DNA of 64,000 bases, taken from positions 310,001-374,000 of the forward strand of contig NZ_JAIVMF010000002.1 of NCBI RefSeq assembly GCF_020176715.1, in the 5' to 3' direction. The notes below the pieces were generated by a model. It was given only the letters and a program-made list of their open reading frames with translations. It was not told the DNA's origin and ran no database searches. Source of the stretch: Stappia stellulata (lineage in GTDB: Bacteria > Pseudomonadota > Alphaproteobacteria > Rhizobiales > Stappiaceae). Shown piece by piece: positions 35,704 to 44,552 of the stretch (position 1 is its first letter; every line of letters starts with the position of its first letter). Position numbers and translations under genes: made by a program.

Positions 35704-36603
35704 GTGTCTCACGACAGAAAAGATCCCGACGCCTGTGTCGCGGCGCTTGTCGAGCGGCTGCAGGCGACGCAGCCGTTGCGTGTCTGGTCGCTGATCGTCA
35801 CGATCTTCGGCGACATGGTCGCGCCGCGCGGCGGCGAGGTCTGGGCCGGGACGCTCTCCGATCTGCTCGCCGAAATGCGCATCGACGCGGCTGCGGTGCG
35901 TGCCGCGCTTTCCCGCCTTGCCCGCGACGGTTGGGTCGACCGGATGAAGGTCGGACGGCTCAGCTACTACCGGCTTTCGGCGCAGGGGCAAAAAGCCTTC
36001 GTGCCGGCGCTTGCGCGCGTCTACCGGCTGAGCGGCGACGCGCGGGCCGCCGCCGCCTTGCGCATCGTGGTGCTTCCCGAGGGCGAGGACCGTGGCGCGC
36101 TTCGCGACGGCGCGTTGAAGTCGGGCTACGGCGCGCTGGGCCCGACGGTGCTCCTTGGCACCTCCGCCAGCCCGCCGCTGGAGGGTCCGGGCGCGGACCG
36201 TTGCACCCACCTTGCCGCCGAGGTGATCGGCGGATCGGCTGCCGATCTTGCGGCGCGCGCCTTCGACCTGCCGCCGCTCGCCGAGCGCTATCGGCGGTTC
36301 ATTGCCGCCTTTTCGCCCCTCGATGCCGCCCTTGCCGCGGACGGTGCCCCGTCGGTTGCCGCCGCGATGGTTGCCCGCACATTGCTCATTCACGACTACC
36401 GCCGGCTGATCCTGCGCGATCCGATGCTCGCCGCCGACCTCTTGCCGGCCAACTGGCCGGGCGCGGAGGCCAATGCACTGACCGCCCGGCTTTACGCTGC
36501 GCTGCGTCCCGGCGCGGAGCGCTGGATTGCCGAAAACGGCCGGTCCAGCAGCGGCGACCTGCCGGCCCGGGCCTCCGGGGACAGCGCCCGCTTTTCCTCT
36601 TAG
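35704..36603 (+). CDS. paaX: PaaX-family phenylacetate-responsive repressor
   Basis: 299 residues from a GTG with GAGGCGGG just upstream. The N-terminal winged helix (VWAGTLSDLLAEMRID, AALSRLARDGWVDRMKVGRLSYYRL), a central ferredoxin-like domain and a C-terminal PaaX domain (PLAERYRRFIAAFSPL; LLIHDYRRLILRDPML) identify the family. In E. coli PaaX represses paa operons until phenylacetyl-CoA binds. It is directly upstream of paaABCDE and transcribed the same way, with a 168-bp gap that contains a promoter and an inverted repeat. It may be co-transcribed with puuE. Confidence 0.92.
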   Translation: MSHDRKDPDACVAALVERLQATQPLRVWSLIVTIFGDMVAPRGGEVWAGTLSDLLAEMRIDAAAVRAALSRLARDGWVDRMKVGRLSYYRLSAQGQKAFVPALARVYRLSGDARAAAALRIVVLPEGEDRGALRDGALKSGYGALGPTVLLGTSASPPLEGPGADRCTHLAAEVIGGSAADLAARAFDLPPLAERYRRFIAAFSPLDAALAADGAPSVAAAMVARTLLIHDYRRLILRDPMLAADLLPANWPGAEANALTARLYAALRPGAERWIAENGRSSSGDLPARASGDSARFSS

Positions 36604-36640
36604 GTTCGTGATTTCAGAGACTTGCCGCAGTGCATCGTAT

Positions 36641-36687
36641 TATGTGACAAAAAATGCTTGAAGCTGGAAATATTCGTCACGTATAGT
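36641..36687 (+). promoter_or_regulatory. paaA promoter with overlapping inverted repeat (candidate PaaX operator)
   Basis: TTGAAG (36658-36663), an 18-nt spacer and TATAGT (36682-36687) make a plausible sigma70-type promoter 85 nt before paaA. Inverted arms TATGTGAC (36641-36648) and GTCACGTATA (36676-36685) bracket the -35 and overlap the -10, as expected for a repressor site. Confidence 0.55.
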
Positions 36688-36771
36688 CCCTGCATGCCGG
36701 CGCGGAACGGGATGGATCCGCGCGTCTTTTTCCGGAAACGGATGACGGACGGTTCGAGGAGGTTTCAGCGG

Positions 36772-37773
36772 ATGTATACCCAGGCACTCAATGCGCGCGA
36801 CACCGAGGCAGGCGCCGTCGAGGACGCGGATCGCGTCGCGGCGTTTCAGGCGCGGGTCGATGCGGAAGAAAAGATCGAGCCGAACGACTGGATGCCGGAG
36901 GGCTACCGCAAGACGCTGGTGCGCCAGATCTCGCAGCACGCCCATTCCGAGATCGTCGGCATGCTGCCGGAGGGCAACTGGATCTCCCGCGCGCCGACCC
37001 TGAAGCGCAAGGCGGCGCTTCTTGCCAAGGTGCAGGACGAGGGCGGCCACGGCCTCTATCTCTATTCCGCCGCCGAGACGTTGGGCGTGTCGCGCGAGGA
37101 GCTGACCGAGCAGCTTCTTTCCGGCAAGGCGAAATATTCCTCGATCTTCAACTACCCGACGCTGACCTGGGCCGATATCGGCGCCATCGGCTGGCTGGTC
37201 GACGGCGCGGCGATCATGAACCAGATCCCGCTGTGCCGCTGTTCCTTCGGGCCCTATTCGCGCGCCATGATCCGCGTCTGCAAGGAAGAGAGCTTCCACC
37301 AGCGCCAGGGCTACGAGCTTCTGCTGGAGATGGTGCGCTCGTCGGAAGAGCAGAAGGAGATGGTCCAGGACGCGCTGAACCGCTGGTGGTGGCCGTCGCT
37401 GATGATGTTCGGCCCCTCCGACACCGACAGCCAGCATTCCGCCCAGTCGATGGCGTGGAAGATCAAGCGGTTCACCAACGACGAGCTGCGCCAGAAGTTC
37501 GTCGACGCGACGGTGCCGCAGGCGCATTACCTCGGCCTGACCATTCCCGACGACAAGCTCTCCTTCAACGAGGCGACCGGCCACTGGGAGTTCGGCGAGA
37601 TCGACTGGGACGAGTTCATGCGGGTGATTGCCGGCAACGGACCGTGCAACCGCGAGCGGCTCGCCGCGCGCAAGAAGGCGCATGCGGACGGCGCCTGGGT
37701 GCGCGAGGCAGCTATTGCCTATTCGAGGAAGCGGGCCGACCGCCGCGAGGCCGCACGCCACGCGGCCGAGTGA
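36772..37773 (+). CDS. paaA: Ring-1,2-phenylacetyl-CoA epoxidase subunit PaaA
   Basis: 333 residues, the catalytic di-iron subunit. The ligand helices are visible: [24 protein letters not shown] (first Glu/His pair) and [17 protein letters not shown] (ExxH-type DEGGH), then [15 protein letters not shown] (EESFH). The enzyme epoxidises the aromatic ring of phenylacetyl-CoA using O2 and electrons from PaaE. ATG 36772 has GAGGAGG 9 nt upstream; the open frame extends to 36622 but that part is the promoter region. First gene of paaABCDE. Confidence 0.97.
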   Translation: MYTQALNARDTEAGAVEDADRVAAFQARVDAEEKIEPNDWMPEGYRKTLVRQISQHAHSEIVGMLPEGNWISRAPTLKRKAALLAKVQDEGGHGLYLYSAAETLGVSREELTEQLLSGKAKYSSIFNYPTLTWADIGAIGWLVDGAAIMNQIPLCRCSFGPYSRAMIRVCKEESFHQRQGYELLLEMVRSSEEQKEMVQDALNRWWWPSLMMFGPSDTDSQHSAQSMAWKIKRFTNDELRQKFVDATVPQAHYLGLTIPDDKLSFNEATGHWEFGEIDWDEFMRVIAGNGPCNRERLAARKKAHADGAWVREAAIAYSRKRADRREAARHAAE

Positions 37774-37807
37774 GCCGCCGGAAGAGATGCCTGAGGGAGA
37801 GACGAAC

Positions 37808-38095
37808 ATGACCGAGAAAACAACACCGCTTTGGGAAGTCTTCATCCGTTCGCGCACCGGCATGGCGCATCGCCATTGCGGCTCCGTGCATGCGGCTGAC
37901 GCGGAAATGGCGCTGCAGGCGGCGCGCGATGTCTATACGCGGCGCGGCGAGGGCCTGTCGATCTGGGTGGTGCCGTCCTCCGAGATCATTGCCTCCGATC
38001 CGGCGCAGAAGGACGAGCTGTTCGAGCCGACCGCCTCCAAGATCTACCGTCATCCGACCTTCTACGAGATCCCCGAAGAAGTCGGAAACATGTGA
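37808..38095 (+). CDS. paaB: Phenylacetyl-CoA epoxidase subunit PaaB
   Basis: A 95-residue protein beginning MTEKTTPLWEVFIRSR and containing GMAHRHCGSVHAADAEMAL and IWVVPSSEIIASDP, which are characteristic of PaaB, a small structural subunit bridging PaaAC heterodimers. GGGAGAG precedes the ATG. It is 34 bp after paaA and 17 bp before paaC. Confidence 0.96.
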   Translation: MTEKTTPLWEVFIRSRTGMAHRHCGSVHAADAEMALQAARDVYTRRGEGLSIWVVPSSEIIASDPAQKDELFEPTASKIYRHPTFYEIPEEVGNM

Positions 38096-38112
38096 GCGGC
38101 GGGAGAGACGCG

Positions 38113-38865
38113 ATGACCAGCGACCTTTTCACCTACACGCTTCGCCTTGCCGACGATGCGGCCATCCTCGGCCAGCGGCTCGGCGAATGGTGCGGCCATG
38201 CGCCGACCCTTGAAGAAGACATCGGCCTTGCCAATGTCGCGCTCGACCACATCGGGCAGGCGCGCAACCTTTACTCTTATGCCGGCGAGGTCGAGGGCGC
38301 GGGCCGCGACGAGGACCAGCTCTGCTTCCTGCGCAAGGAGCGCGAGTTCGGCAACTGTCTGCTGGTGGAACAGCCGAACGGCGATTTCGCGCAGACCATC
38401 GCGCGCCAGCTGTTCTTCTCCGCCTTCATGTTGCCGTTCTGGCGCAAGCTGACCGGCTCCAGGGACGAGACGCTCGCCGCCATCGCCGCGAAGGCGGAGA
38501 AGGAAGCCGCCTATCACCTGCGCCATTCCGGCGAGTGGACGATCCGTCTCGGCGACGGCACGGCGGAAAGCCGGGCGCGCATGCAGGACGCCATCGATCT
38601 GCTGTGGCCTTATACGGGCGAGCTCTTCGAGGTCGACGGCGTGGTCGAGCGGCTGGTGGCGGACGGCATTGCCGTCGACCCCGAGACCATCCGCGACGAA
38701 TGGCACGCGACCTTGCGCCGGGTGTGCGACGAGGCGACGCTGACGCTGCCGCCCGTGGGCTGGATGCAGTCCGGCGGACGCTCGGGCCGGCACTCGGAGA
38801 GCTTCGGGCATCTGCTTTCGGAGATGCAGTACATGCAGCGCGCCTATCCCGGGATGCGGTGGTGA
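38113..38865 (+). CDS. paaC: Phenylacetyl-CoA epoxidase subunit PaaC
   Basis: 250 residues, the structural ferritin-like subunit that pairs with PaaA. LGEWCGHAPTLEEDIGLANVALDHIGQARNL and the segments NGDFAQTIARQLFFSAFM and KAEKEAAYHLRHSGEWTIRLGDGT are typical. It keeps a ferritin-like fold without the complete catalytic di-iron set. ATG has GGGAGAG about 7 nt upstream. PaaD follows 2 bp after its stop. Confidence 0.96.
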   Translation: MTSDLFTYTLRLADDAAILGQRLGEWCGHAPTLEEDIGLANVALDHIGQARNLYSYAGEVEGAGRDEDQLCFLRKEREFGNCLLVEQPNGDFAQTIARQLFFSAFMLPFWRKLTGSRDETLAAIAAKAEKEAAYHLRHSGEWTIRLGDGTAESRARMQDAIDLLWPYTGELFEVDGVVERLVADGIAVDPETIRDEWHATLRRVCDEATLTLPPVGWMQSGGRSGRHSESFGHLLSEMQYMQRAYPGMRW

Positions 38866-38867
38866 CC

Positions 38868-39386
38868 ATGGCCACCGATCAGCGGATCGCCGCCATCGAC
38901 ACTGCTGCGGCCCGCATGCGTGCCTGGGAGATCGCGGCCGAGGTGCCGGACCCCGAGGTTCCGGTGCTGACCATCGGCGATCTCGGCGTGTTGCGGGACG
39001 TGCGGCTCATGGAGGACGGCACGGTCGAGGTCGACATCACGCCGACCTACACCGGCTGTCCGGCCATGTCGGTCTTCACCATGGACATCGAGACCGCGCT
39101 GCTGAAGGCCGGTTTCCCGTCCGTGCGCATCAAGACCGTGCTGTCGCCGGCCTGGACCACCGACTGGCTCAGCGACGAGGCGCGCGAGAAGCTGCGCGCT
39201 TATGGCATCGCGCCGCCGGCCGGCAAGGCCTCGCGCCGGGCGCTCTTCGGCGACGACGAGGTCGCCTGTCCGCGCTGCGGCTCGCTTGCCACCGAAAAGG
39301 TCTCGGAGTTCGGCTCCACCGCCTGCAAGGCGCTGTGGCGTTGCACGGCCTGCGCCGAGCCCTTCGACTATTTCAAGTGTCACTGA
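38868..39386 (+). CDS. paaD: Phenylacetyl-CoA epoxidase maturation protein PaaD (DUF59 type)
   Basis: 172 residues. The N-terminal part is a DUF59/MIP18 domain (VPDPEVPVLTIGDLGVLRDV; TPTYTGCPAM with its conserved Cys). The C-terminal part holds a four-Cys zinc-ribbon-like module (VACPRCGS ... WRCTACAEPF). PaaD helps mature the epoxidase, probably its Fe-S or di-iron centres. ATG lies 2 bp after paaC and an in-frame GTG 6 nt earlier overlaps it; either start leaves the domains intact. Also called PaaJ in older literature. Confidence 0.93.
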   Translation: MATDQRIAAIDTAAARMRAWEIAAEVPDPEVPVLTIGDLGVLRDVRLMEDGTVEVDITPTYTGCPAMSVFTMDIETALLKAGFPSVRIKTVLSPAWTTDWLSDEAREKLRAYGIAPPAGKASRRALFGDDEVACPRCGSLATEKVSEFGSTACKALWRCTACAEPFDYFKCH

Positions 39387-39443
39387 TCGAAATCTGACAG
39401 CAAATTCCGGCGCGGATCGCCGGTTGTGAGGGAGGAACTCCGC

Positions 39444-40523
39444 ATGTCGCCGCGTTTTCATGCGTTGAAGGTCAAGGATGTCCGGCGCGAGACCGCCGAG
39501 GCGGTGTCGATCTCCTTCGAGGTGCCGGAGGAGTTGCGCGAGGCCTATCGCTTTTCCGCCGGCCAATATCTGACGCTCCGCAGGATGATCGGCGGCGAGG
39601 ACGTGCGCCGGTCCTATTCGATCTGCGCCGGCGAGGATGACGGCGAGCTGCGCGTCGCGGTGAAGAAGATCGACGGCGGCGCCTTTTCCTCCTTCGCCAA
39701 CGAGAACGTCAGCCCCGGCGACGAGATCGACGTGATGACGCCCTCGGGCCGCTTTCTGCTGCCGCCACACGAGGGCGGCAAGCGCACGCTGATCGCCATT
39801 GCCGCCGGCTCCGGCATCACGCCTGTGCTTGCCATGATCCGCACGGTGCTGACCCGCGAGCCGGAGAGCGAGTTCTATCTCTTCTACGGCAACAAGACCG
39901 CGCAGAGCATCATCTTCAAGGAAGAGATCGAGAACCTGAAGGACCTGTTCCCGACCAGGCTCGGCGTCTTCCACGTGCTGTCGCGCGAGACGCAGGACGT
40001 CGACATGCTGTCGGGCCGCCTCGACGCCGACAAGTTCCAGGTGCTCCTGACCCATGCCGTTCCTGCAAAGGATGCCGACGGGATTTTCCTCTGTGGCCCG
40101 GGCGAGATGATCGAGACGGCGACAGGCGCGCTATCCGCGCTCGGCATCGACGAGGGCCGCATCCACCGCGAGTTCTTCACTCCCGCCGACGGCTCCGCGC
40201 CCCATGCGCCGAAGCCCGCCCACGACGGCGCCGATACCGACCACGCGGCGACCGCCGAACTCATCATCGACGGCACCCGCGTCTCCGTGCCGGTCAACGC
40301 GGGCGAGACCATCGTCGACGCCGCGATCCGCGCCGGCATCGAGGCGCCATACTCCTGCAAGGGCGGCATGTGCTGCACCTGCCGCGCCAAGGTGGAAAGC
40401 GGCGAGGTCGACATGGCGGTGAACTATTCGCTGGAACCCTGGGAAGTCGACGCCGGCTTCGTCCTCACCTGCCAGTCCCGCCCCGTCAGCAAGACGGTGG
40501 TCCTCGACTACGACGCGATGTGA
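39444..40523 (+). CDS. paaE: Phenylacetyl-CoA epoxidase reductase PaaE
   Basis: 359 residues. The ferredoxin-NADP reductase half carries the FAD motif RRSYSICAGED and the NAD(P)-binding region IAAGSGITPVLAMI. The C-terminal plant-type 2Fe-2S ferredoxin has CKGGMCCTCRAKV plus the distal Cys in VLTCQSRPVS. It passes electrons from NADPH to PaaA. ATG 39444 has GGGAGGA about 9 nt upstream; the GTG at 39426 would include that site. Last gene of the epoxidase operon; no classical terminator is seen, but a palindromic repeat begins directly after the stop. Confidence 0.96.
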   Translation: MSPRFHALKVKDVRRETAEAVSISFEVPEELREAYRFSAGQYLTLRRMIGGEDVRRSYSICAGEDDGELRVAVKKIDGGAFSSFANENVSPGDEIDVMTPSGRFLLPPHEGGKRTLIAIAAGSGITPVLAMIRTVLTREPESEFYLFYGNKTAQSIIFKEEIENLKDLFPTRLGVFHVLSRETQDVDMLSGRLDADKFQVLLTHAVPAKDADGIFLCGPGEMIETATGALSALGIDEGRIHREFFTPADGSAPHAPKPAHDGADTDHAATAELIIDGTRVSVPVNAGETIVDAAIRAGIEAPYSCKGGMCCTCRAKVESGEVDMAVNYSLEPWEVDAGFVLTCQSRPVSKTVVLDYDAM

Positions 40524-40537
40524 GGCAGTCCGACCCT

Positions 40538-40680
40538 CCGTCGTCGTCCCGGACCTGATCCGGGACCCATTCGTTTCCAGAGCCGTCGCGAGGGCGCGCC
40601 GGTGCATGCCACAGGCGCGGGGACACCCGCTGCCGAAACGGATGCCAATGGACCCCGGCTCGGGGGCCGGGGTGACGTCC
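40538..40680. repeat. Palindromic intergenic repeat, copy 1
   Basis: Begins TCGTCCCGGACCTGATCCGGGACCC-like and ends CCCCGGCTCGGGGGCCGGGGTGACG-like; the outer ends are inverted relative to each other and each contains its own small palindrome (CCCGGA..TCCGGG; CCCCGG..CCGGGG). It shares long identical stretches with copy 2 at 42.8 kb, including GGGACCCATTCGTT, CGAGGGCGCGC and CGGATGCCAATGG, and similar sequence continues a few bases beyond both ends. It starts about 15 bp after paaE. Confidence 0.8.
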
Positions 40681-40889
40681 GAGAGGCGGCGGTTTCGGAG
40701 TGCGTAGCGTCGTTCGTCGGTGTTCTGCCGCGGGTAGCTCACCCTTTGCTTCCGTCCCGAAACTCGCCCCCGGCGTCCTCCCGGCCGAATGCAATGAGAG
40801 CCGGGATCGGAGAGGCATGGTCTTGCGGGTCCCGATGACGGGCGGGGCATGGCTCCCCGATTAAGGGCTCGCGGTTTCGCCTTGCGGGT
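40681..40889. other. Non-coding remainder after repeat copy 1
   Basis: About 210 bp with no convincing gene. Near its end GGGTCCCGATGACGGGCGGGG (40829-40849 region) looks like a degenerate inverted fragment of the same repeat family. Confidence 0.35.
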
Positions 40890-42793
40890 ATGAAGCGGGA
40901 GGGGAGGCGGTTTCTTATCGACCTCTTGCGCGGTCACTTGGAACACGCGAAACTCGTTGCGTTTTCAATCGAGGCGCGCGCATTGGCCGAACCGGATTTT
41001 GACCGCAAGGAATTTCAAGAGTGGCTCAAAGGCCATCCGCCGGAGGTGGCCGTGGCGCTGGCGTCGCGCGCAGCGCTTCGTGTGTTTCCTATTGTTAGGC
41101 GGCATGTAAGGGTAACTAGCGTTTCCTCCGAAGCCGTTTTTCTATCGTTGTTTCGTGCAAATTTCCTAGCATGTGGATTTGTCGACTACAGGCTCCAGAC
41201 CAGAGTGAGACGTTCTGCTGCCGACAATGCGGCCGCTGCCGCGTCGCGAGCAGCGCGAGCTGCTCGAGATTTTGCGCGTGCCGCTAACTCTCGTTCCTCC
41301 GCTCGCGTCGCCGGCTTTATCGCCAACGCCGCCTCTGACGCTGCCACCACCGCTTACGCTGCTTCTCCCAACGCTGACATCCCGATCTTTGCCGCTGCCG
41401 CCCACGCTGCAGCAGCGGCATTGAGTGCCAACATGGTTTCAACTGACACTGCAGCGTTATCCGCTGTTCCCAATACTGATTTCGCTGTAGCTCTAAGATC
41501 GGAATGCGAAATTATTGATGCTGGTTTGACCGCGCTGGACCTAGCGCGAACGCCCTTATGGCTGAACGGCATTTCTGAGGAGCTCGGGTGGGACTGGAAA
41601 CGCCTCAGTAAAGACCTTCTCGCTCTCGATCCCAATTGGTCGGTATGGACCGACTGTTACGATGACCGGCTGGCCGGGCGGCCGGCGGATCTTGAGTTCG
41701 AAATCGCGCGGGCCAATCTGCCAGAAGAGCTTTGGGACAAGGGTGCGAAAGCCGTCAACGCCGAATTGGCGCGTATTCGGGACGAGCTTCGGGCGAAGCG
41801 CAGCCCGGCGAGCGAACCGGAGGAAGCAGCCGACCAATCGGATGCCGACAACGATACGCTCTCCGACGAGGCCTTGGCGCAGGGCCCCGGCGTTCTGCAC
41901 TTCGCACCCGCCGAAAGCGCCATGGACGTTGCGCACGTCACGTCGGTGCTATCCGTTCCCGAGGCCACGCGGGATGCGCTGCACGAGGGGCTTATCGAGC
42001 TTCTGCGGGAGGTGCTGAAAGAAGACGAAAAGGCGCGCAACGCGCAGCGCAACCACGATTTCCCGGCACGACTTGAGCAGTCCCTTCGCAAGCTCATCGC
42101 GTTCCTGGAAAGCGAAGACGGCAAGCAGGGCGGCGCGGTGCTCCATTCTAGCCGTCGGTTCGTGACGCGTGTTGCGGAGTTGATCCGCGAGGGCGGCACC
42201 GGGCTCACCGAACTGGACGATCCGCTGAACGAGGCGGTAGAGGCGCTGGCCGAGTTGAAAGCCTGCTACCCCGAGATCACCAAAATCGAGCGCGACCGGC
42301 TGAGGAACGAAATCACCGCTCGCAATCAGGACCGGGTGGTCGCGGCGCTCGACCGTATGACCAAGACGCTTGAGGCCCGGCCCGACGCCTTACCGAGGAG
42401 GCGCGCGAAAAGCTCGCCGACCTCTCCGAGGCGACGACCGAGGAGACCGACCCGGAAACCCAGGCGAACCTCGCCGCCGATCAGGCGCAGGTCGACCGCA
42501 ATCTCGCCAAGGCATCGACCAAGGTCTTGCGCGATTTTCAGCGTGAGATGGTTGAAACCGCCAAGGCCGAACTCAAGAAGGAAGCGCTCGACGGTCTCAT
42601 CCGCAAGCCGATCCGGTGGTCAGTACGTACGATCCTGCGCACTATGTTGCCAGGCGTCCGGGAACTCGAGAACCTTCTGCCGAGCTACGCTCAGATCCGC
42701 GAGCAGATCGAGCGCATTCTCGCACGCGAGTCGGACGAGGCCTTGGTCTCTGAGGACGGCGACACGCCAGCCGAAGACAACGACGACGTCTGA
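40890..42793 (+). CDS. Alanine-rich hypothetical protein with an internal frameshift
   Basis: No known domain is recognised. The N-terminal 100 residues are mixed (FDRKEFQEWLKGHPPEVAVAL). Residues about 108-185 are extremely Ala-rich. Then comes WDWKRLSKDLLALDPNWSVW-TDCYDDRLAGRPADLEFEIA, a Trp-rich segment I have seen in alphaproteobacterial proteins of unknown function, and an acidic helical C-terminal half. Around 42386-42391 the protein-like frame jumps: the continuing frame becomes an Arg/Ser/Pro string to 42911, while another frame carries LTEEAREKLADLSEATTEE and a coherent helical end (PGVRELENLLPSYAQIREQI) to the TGA at 42791-42793. A single lost base (GCCCTT to GCCTT) explains this. 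It is flanked by two repeat copies. Confidence 0.6.
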
Positions 42794-42830
42794 TCCCGCT
42801 CAACCCATCCCGCAGGCAGCCCCACCCTCC

Positions 42831-42971
42831 GCCGTCATCCCGGACTTGATCCGGGACCCATTCGTTCCCAGAGCGGTGGCGAGGGCGCGCTGGCGTCTGC
42901 CGCTGCCATAGCGGTCACCCTTCGTCGATACGGATGCCAATGGGCCCCGGCTCGGGGGCCGGGGTGACGGC
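42831..42971. repeat. Palindromic intergenic repeat, copy 2
   Basis: 141 bp bounded by near-perfect 13-bp terminal inverted repeats (GCCGTCATCCCGG at 42831-42843 and CCGGGGTGACGGC at 42959-42971, one mismatch). It has the same internal layout as copy 1 in the same orientation. The flanks GGCAG-CCC-ACCCTCC on the left and GAGAGGCGGCG on the right also resemble copy 1. The rest of 42794-43076 holds nothing else I can identify. Confidence 0.8.
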
Positions 42972-43076
42972 CGAGGGAGAGGCGGCGTCGGAGCGCTTCA
43001 ATTCTCTCGTCGTCGCGGCGCCGTCCATATCTCCGCAGATCTCAGCGTTCCGCCGCAGGCAGCCCACTCTCCGAAC

Positions 43077-44477
43077 TCACCCGTCCCACAGCTCCTCGTC
43101 GATGATCCGCGCGGCCTCCAGTCCGCTCATGTACGCCCCGTGGACCGTGCCGTGGTGGCGGAAGGTGGTGTGTTCGCCGGCGAAGAGCAGCGTCTTTTCG
43201 ACAGGTCGCGCGAGCGCGTCGAAGTCGTCCGGCTTCGCGCCGTAGGCGGCAAAGGAGTAGGCGCCGCGCGTGAACGGGTCCTGCGACCAGCGGGTGAGGC
43301 GCACGTCTTGCGGATCGGGCACGTCGCGTCCGAACATCGTCCTGACCGCGTCCATCGCATCCGCGGTCATTTCGGCGTCGTGCATCGCCTCCGCTTTCGC
43401 CGCATAGGCGCCGACGCTAAGGCCCAGCAGAATATTTTCCTCCGAGTACGTCCGGTAGTTCAGGAAATAGTTCCAGCGGCCTTTCTCGCCCGTTATCAGC
43501 CCGAAATACTGCGTCTCCACCGGCCAGTGGGCATCGGCGAACTTGAGCGCGATCTTGGTGACATTGCCCATCTCCAGACGCTCAAGGCTTGCCCGTATCG
43601 CCTGCGGCAGTGGTGGATCGAAGGCGATGGCCTCGGCTTTCAGCACGCCGAGCGGGGCGGTGCAGATGACGAAGTCGGATTCATAGACCGCATCGCCCGC
43701 ATGGACGGCGGCCCCGTCGCCGGCTTCGTAGTCGATGGCGTCGACGACCGTGCCGAGGCGGATGTCGAGCCCTTGCGCCAGATGGCGGGGGATTGCGTCA
43801 AAGCCCTGCGTCAGGATGACATCCGCGCCGTCATAGGCCTCGTCCTCGTCGAAATGGAGCGCGGAGAGCCGTTCGATGGCCGCGCCCGTGTCGAATTCGG
43901 TATAGGCGGAAAGCATCCAGCGGGTGAGGGGGGCCGTCAGCGCCGATGGATCGAGCAGCCCTATTGCCTCGCTGAGTGGCCGGTCCCGGTCGAAGGTCGC
44001 GTCGATGCGGGCGGCGAGCCGCTCCAGCCGCTCCTGCGCGGCGAAGATGGCAGTGCGCGACTGGTGGGTGCCGTCCGGCGCAAAGACTTCGAAACTCTCG
44101 TCATCGGTGACGAAGGTCGGGCTTCCCGCCGCTTTCGCCAGGTCGCTCACCGGATTGCCGTCGGGGCCATGGATCCAGCCGGCGCCGATCTCGAAAGGCG
44201 CGCCCAGCGACCGGTCGGTCTGCACGCGTCCGCCGATCCTGTCGGTGGCCTCCAGCAGTATCACCTCATAGTCGAGCGCGACGAGGTGGCGCGCGGCGGC
44301 GAGCCCGGCGATGCCGGCACCGATCACGATCACGTCGGCCTCGCGGGTTTGCGCCTGCGCCCTGGCCGGCGAGGGGCCGAGCAGCGGCCTGGCCGCAAGG
44401 CCCGACAGGGCCGCGGCCGCGCTCCATTTCAGCACGTCCCGGCGGGCCGGGGTGGACAGGTTTTTTCCGCGCGCCAT
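43077..44477 (-). CDS. Tat-exported flavin amine oxidase
   Basis: 466 residues. A twin-arginine signal (ARRDVLKWSAAAALSGLAARPLL-type, RR at the start) leads to a mature FAD enzyme of the monoamine/polyamine oxidase family: VIVIGAGIAGLAAARHL, then LEATDRIGGRV, GAGWIHGPDGNP, and the C-terminal LLFAGEHTTFRHHGTVHGAYMSG that closes the FAD site. It oxidises a primary or secondary amine to aldehyde, NH3 and H2O2 in the periplasm. Substrate is not deducible: polyamines, or aromatic amines such as phenylethylamine feeding the nearby phenylacetate route, are both possible. ATG 44477 has GGAG 8 nt upstream. Confidence 0.85.
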   Translation of the reverse strand: MARGKNLSTPARRDVLKWSAAAALSGLAARPLLGPSPARAQAQTREADVIVIGAGIAGLAAARHLVALDYEVILLEATDRIGGRVQTDRSLGAPFEIGAGWIHGPDGNPVSDLAKAAGSPTFVTDDESFEVFAPDGTHQSRTAIFAAQERLERLAARIDATFDRDRPLSEAIGLLDPSALTAPLTRWMLSAYTEFDTGAAIERLSALHFDEDEAYDGADVILTQGFDAIPRHLAQGLDIRLGTVVDAIDYEAGDGAAVHAGDAVYESDFVICTAPLGVLKAEAIAFDPPLPQAIRASLERLEMGNVTKIALKFADAHWPVETQYFGLITGEKGRWNYFLNYRTYSEENILLGLSVGAYAAKAEAMHDAEMTADAMDAVRTMFGRDVPDPQDVRLTRWSQDPFTRGAYSFAAYGAKPDDFDALARPVEKTLLFAGEHTTFRHHGTVHGAYMSGLEAARIIDEELWDG

Positions 44478-44552
44478 GCTGCTGTCTCCGACCATCCCCC
44501 GTTAACGACACGCGAACCATAACGTTTAGTTGAAGATTCAACACTATCCGGC

